A stretch of 5,736 bases of DNA from a bacterium UBA6025 (lineage in GTDB: Bacteria; Patescibacteriota; Saccharimonadia; Saccharimonadales; Saccharimonadaceae). The stretch's first letter is position 1; every line of letters starts with the position of its first letter. Below, piece by piece: positions 5,268 through 5,736 of the stretch. The notes beneath the pieces were generated by a model that saw nothing but the letters and a program-made list of their open reading frames with translations, did not search any database and was not told where the DNA came from. A program made the translations under genes and the position numbers. The stretch is from assembly GCA_002429375.1 (NCBI GenBank), contig DIZP01000006.1:765-6500 (forward strand), read 5' to 3'.

Positions 5268-5402
5268 CTACAGGTTCTTGTAGGTACGAATACGCACGTC
5301 TCGCTTCACTTCTTGAAGCGTCTTGTCGTACTCAAAGCCAAGGGTGAAGCTCTCTAGCTTAGAGACGGTAGGGAAGGCCTGTATCTGTTCTTTCTTGTTC
5401 AT
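5268..5402 (-). CDS. Small protein of 44 aa, unknown, probably leaderless
   Basis: The frame starts MNKKEQIQAFPTVSKL and ends IRTYKNL before a TAG. It is soluble, basic at both ends, lacks cysteine and membrane segments, and looks partly helical in KTLQEVKRDV (27-36). I do not recognise it. Support for a real gene is contextual. A perfect TTGACA, a 17-base spacer and an extended -10 (TGC-TAATAT) place the transcript start at the A of the ATG, and a strong hairpin with a U-tract follows the stop by 30 bases. Most pyrimidine-ending codons end in C (AAC, TTC, ACC, TAC, GAC), as in a selected coding frame. Being leaderless, it needs no Shine-Dalgarno site, and none good is present. The alternative is a small RNA of about 200 bases from the same promoter, with the frame by chance. 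Confidence 0.68.
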   Translation of the reverse strand: MNKKEQIQAFPTVSKLESFTLGFEYDKTLQEVKRDVRIRTYKNL

Positions 5403-5408
5403 GCACCC

Positions 5409-5437
5409 ATATTAGCATAAACATTATAAAATGTCAA
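5409..5437 (-). promoter_or_regulatory. Strong promoter of the 44-aa gene
   Basis: On the minus strand TTGACA (5437-5432) is a perfect -35, followed by 17 bases and TAATAT (5414-5409), with TGC in front making it an extended -10. Only six bases (GGGTGC) separate the -10 from the ATG at 5402, so initiation at the usual +7 falls on the start codon. The spacer contains a short inverted repeat, ACATT-4-AATGT at 5421-5434, which might bind a regulator but is short enough to be chance. Confidence 0.72.
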
Positions 5438-5540
5438 TGGTACAGATAACCACACAATATACTATGTATGATATACACCGTGGCGGCAGTGCCCCAATAC
5501 CCGGGTGGAAAACTAATTGAATATGTGGGTAAGTCGGCAT

Positions 5541-5573
5541 ATAAAAAACTCACCACTGAAACAGTGATGAGTT
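5541..5573 (-). terminator. Intrinsic terminator of tRNA-Val
   Basis: On the minus strand AACTCATCACTG pairs with CAGTGGTGAGTT (12 pairs, one G-T) around a TTT loop and continues into TTTTATAT. It begins 13 bases after the encoded CCA of tRNA-Val, so that tRNA is a single-gene transcription unit. Confidence 0.85.
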
Positions 5574-5585
5574 TGGCATGCAATC

Positions 5586-5662
5586 TGGTGGGTCCTAGAG
5601 GATTCGAACCTCTCACCTCCTCAACGTCAATGAGGCGCTCTAGCCAAATGAGCTAAGGACCC
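5586..5662 (-). tRNA. tRNA-Val (anticodon GAC), CCA encoded
   Basis: On the minus strand GGGTCCT pairs with AGGACCC, followed by discriminator A and an encoded CCA. The anticodon stem CCTCA/TGAGG encloses TTGACGT with anticodon GAC, which reads GTC and GTT. The T-arm AGAGGTTCGAATCCTCT is regular. The gene is 77 bases long. Short frames crossing it on either strand, with the usual false 'RGFEPLTSS'-type reading, are artefacts. Confidence 0.97.
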
Positions 5663-5672
5663 AAGCTCTATA

Positions 5673-5701
5673 AGGATACCAAAAGAGGGGTGGCGACGCA
5701 A
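5673..5701 (-). promoter_or_regulatory. Probable tRNA-Val promoter
   Basis: On the minus strand TTGCGT (5701-5696) is followed by 17 bases and TATCCT (5678-5673), with TGG in front giving an extended -10. The predicted start near 5666 leaves a leader of only a few bases before the tRNA. It closely resembles the tRNA-Asp promoter in both hexamers and the spacer. Confidence 0.6.
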
Positions 5702-5736
5702 CATGGACCCCGAAAAGGTCTGTTATGGTATCATGA

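Noticed and set aside
5434..5656. Open frames of about 60 codons on both strands across tRNA-Val
   Set aside because: They run through the tRNA and its terminator hairpin and show the typical false peptide produced by reading a tRNA gene; no start signals support them.
5704..5736. Possible plus-strand promoter (TGG-TATCAT) at the right edge
   Set aside because: Only a -10-like hexamer with a preceding TGG is seen, no -35 at the right spacing is evident, and any gene it served is outside the window.
1..5736. CRISPR arrays, insertion sequences, toxin-antitoxin or known defence genes
   Set aside because: I found no regularly spaced repeats, transposase motifs, or paired toxin/antitoxin motifs. 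The two-gene unknown operon has antitoxin-like spacing, but neither protein shows a toxin fold I recognise.

Overview
The window looks like a compact bacterial chromosome segment, most likely from Candidatus Patescibacteria (CPR), and I lean towards Saccharibacteria. This assignment comes from protein and architectural resemblance only: small intergenic gaps, a predominance of genes without Shine-Dalgarno sequences, a three-segment membrane protein paired with a large membrane glycosyltransferase, and a protein with RyR-like repeats of a kind I associate with this group. No search was possible. The identifiable genes end in TAA or TAG, none contains an in-frame TGA, and all read normally in the standard bacterial code.

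Left part (1-1780): a manganese-type superoxide dismutase (sodA-like, 37-630) is followed on the same strand by the ribosome-assembly GTPase RsgA (675-1745). RsgA starts with GTG inside a 14-bp perfect palindrome. A long hairpin at 1747-1774 separates rsgA from two genes that converge on it.

Middle part (1784-2917, minus strand): tRNA-Asp(GTC) is followed by two short genes of unknown function. One is a 160-aa acidic protein with two RyR-like repeats and the other a 151-aa protein I do not recognise. Their promoter is a perfect TTGACA, a 17-bp spacer and TAGTAT. A 10-bp inverted repeat covers the -10 element and most of the spacer, so the element can be read as an operator, as the tRNA-Asp terminator, or as both. 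Sampled lines of this stretch are lower in G+C than the flanks (about 43% against 58% in hand-counted 60-base lines).

Right-centre (2984-5237, plus strand): tRNA-Thr(CGT) is followed 12 bases later by a 125-aa membrane protein, then after 4 bases by a 558-aa family-2 glycosyltransferase with the D / DxD / ED / QxxRW motifs of processive membrane synthases. This looks like one transcription unit headed by the tRNA, probably making or exporting a surface polysaccharide or glycolipid.

Right end (5205-5736, minus strand): a 44-aa small protein has its own complete unit: a perfect -35, an extended -10 placed so that the transcript would start at the ATG (leaderless), and a hairpin terminator. Upstream lies tRNA-Val(GAC) with its own promoter and terminator. 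The most novel items are the small leaderless gene, the operator-controlled pair of unknown genes, and the glycosyltransferase with its small membrane partner. No CRISPR array, insertion sequence, rRNA or obvious defence system is present.
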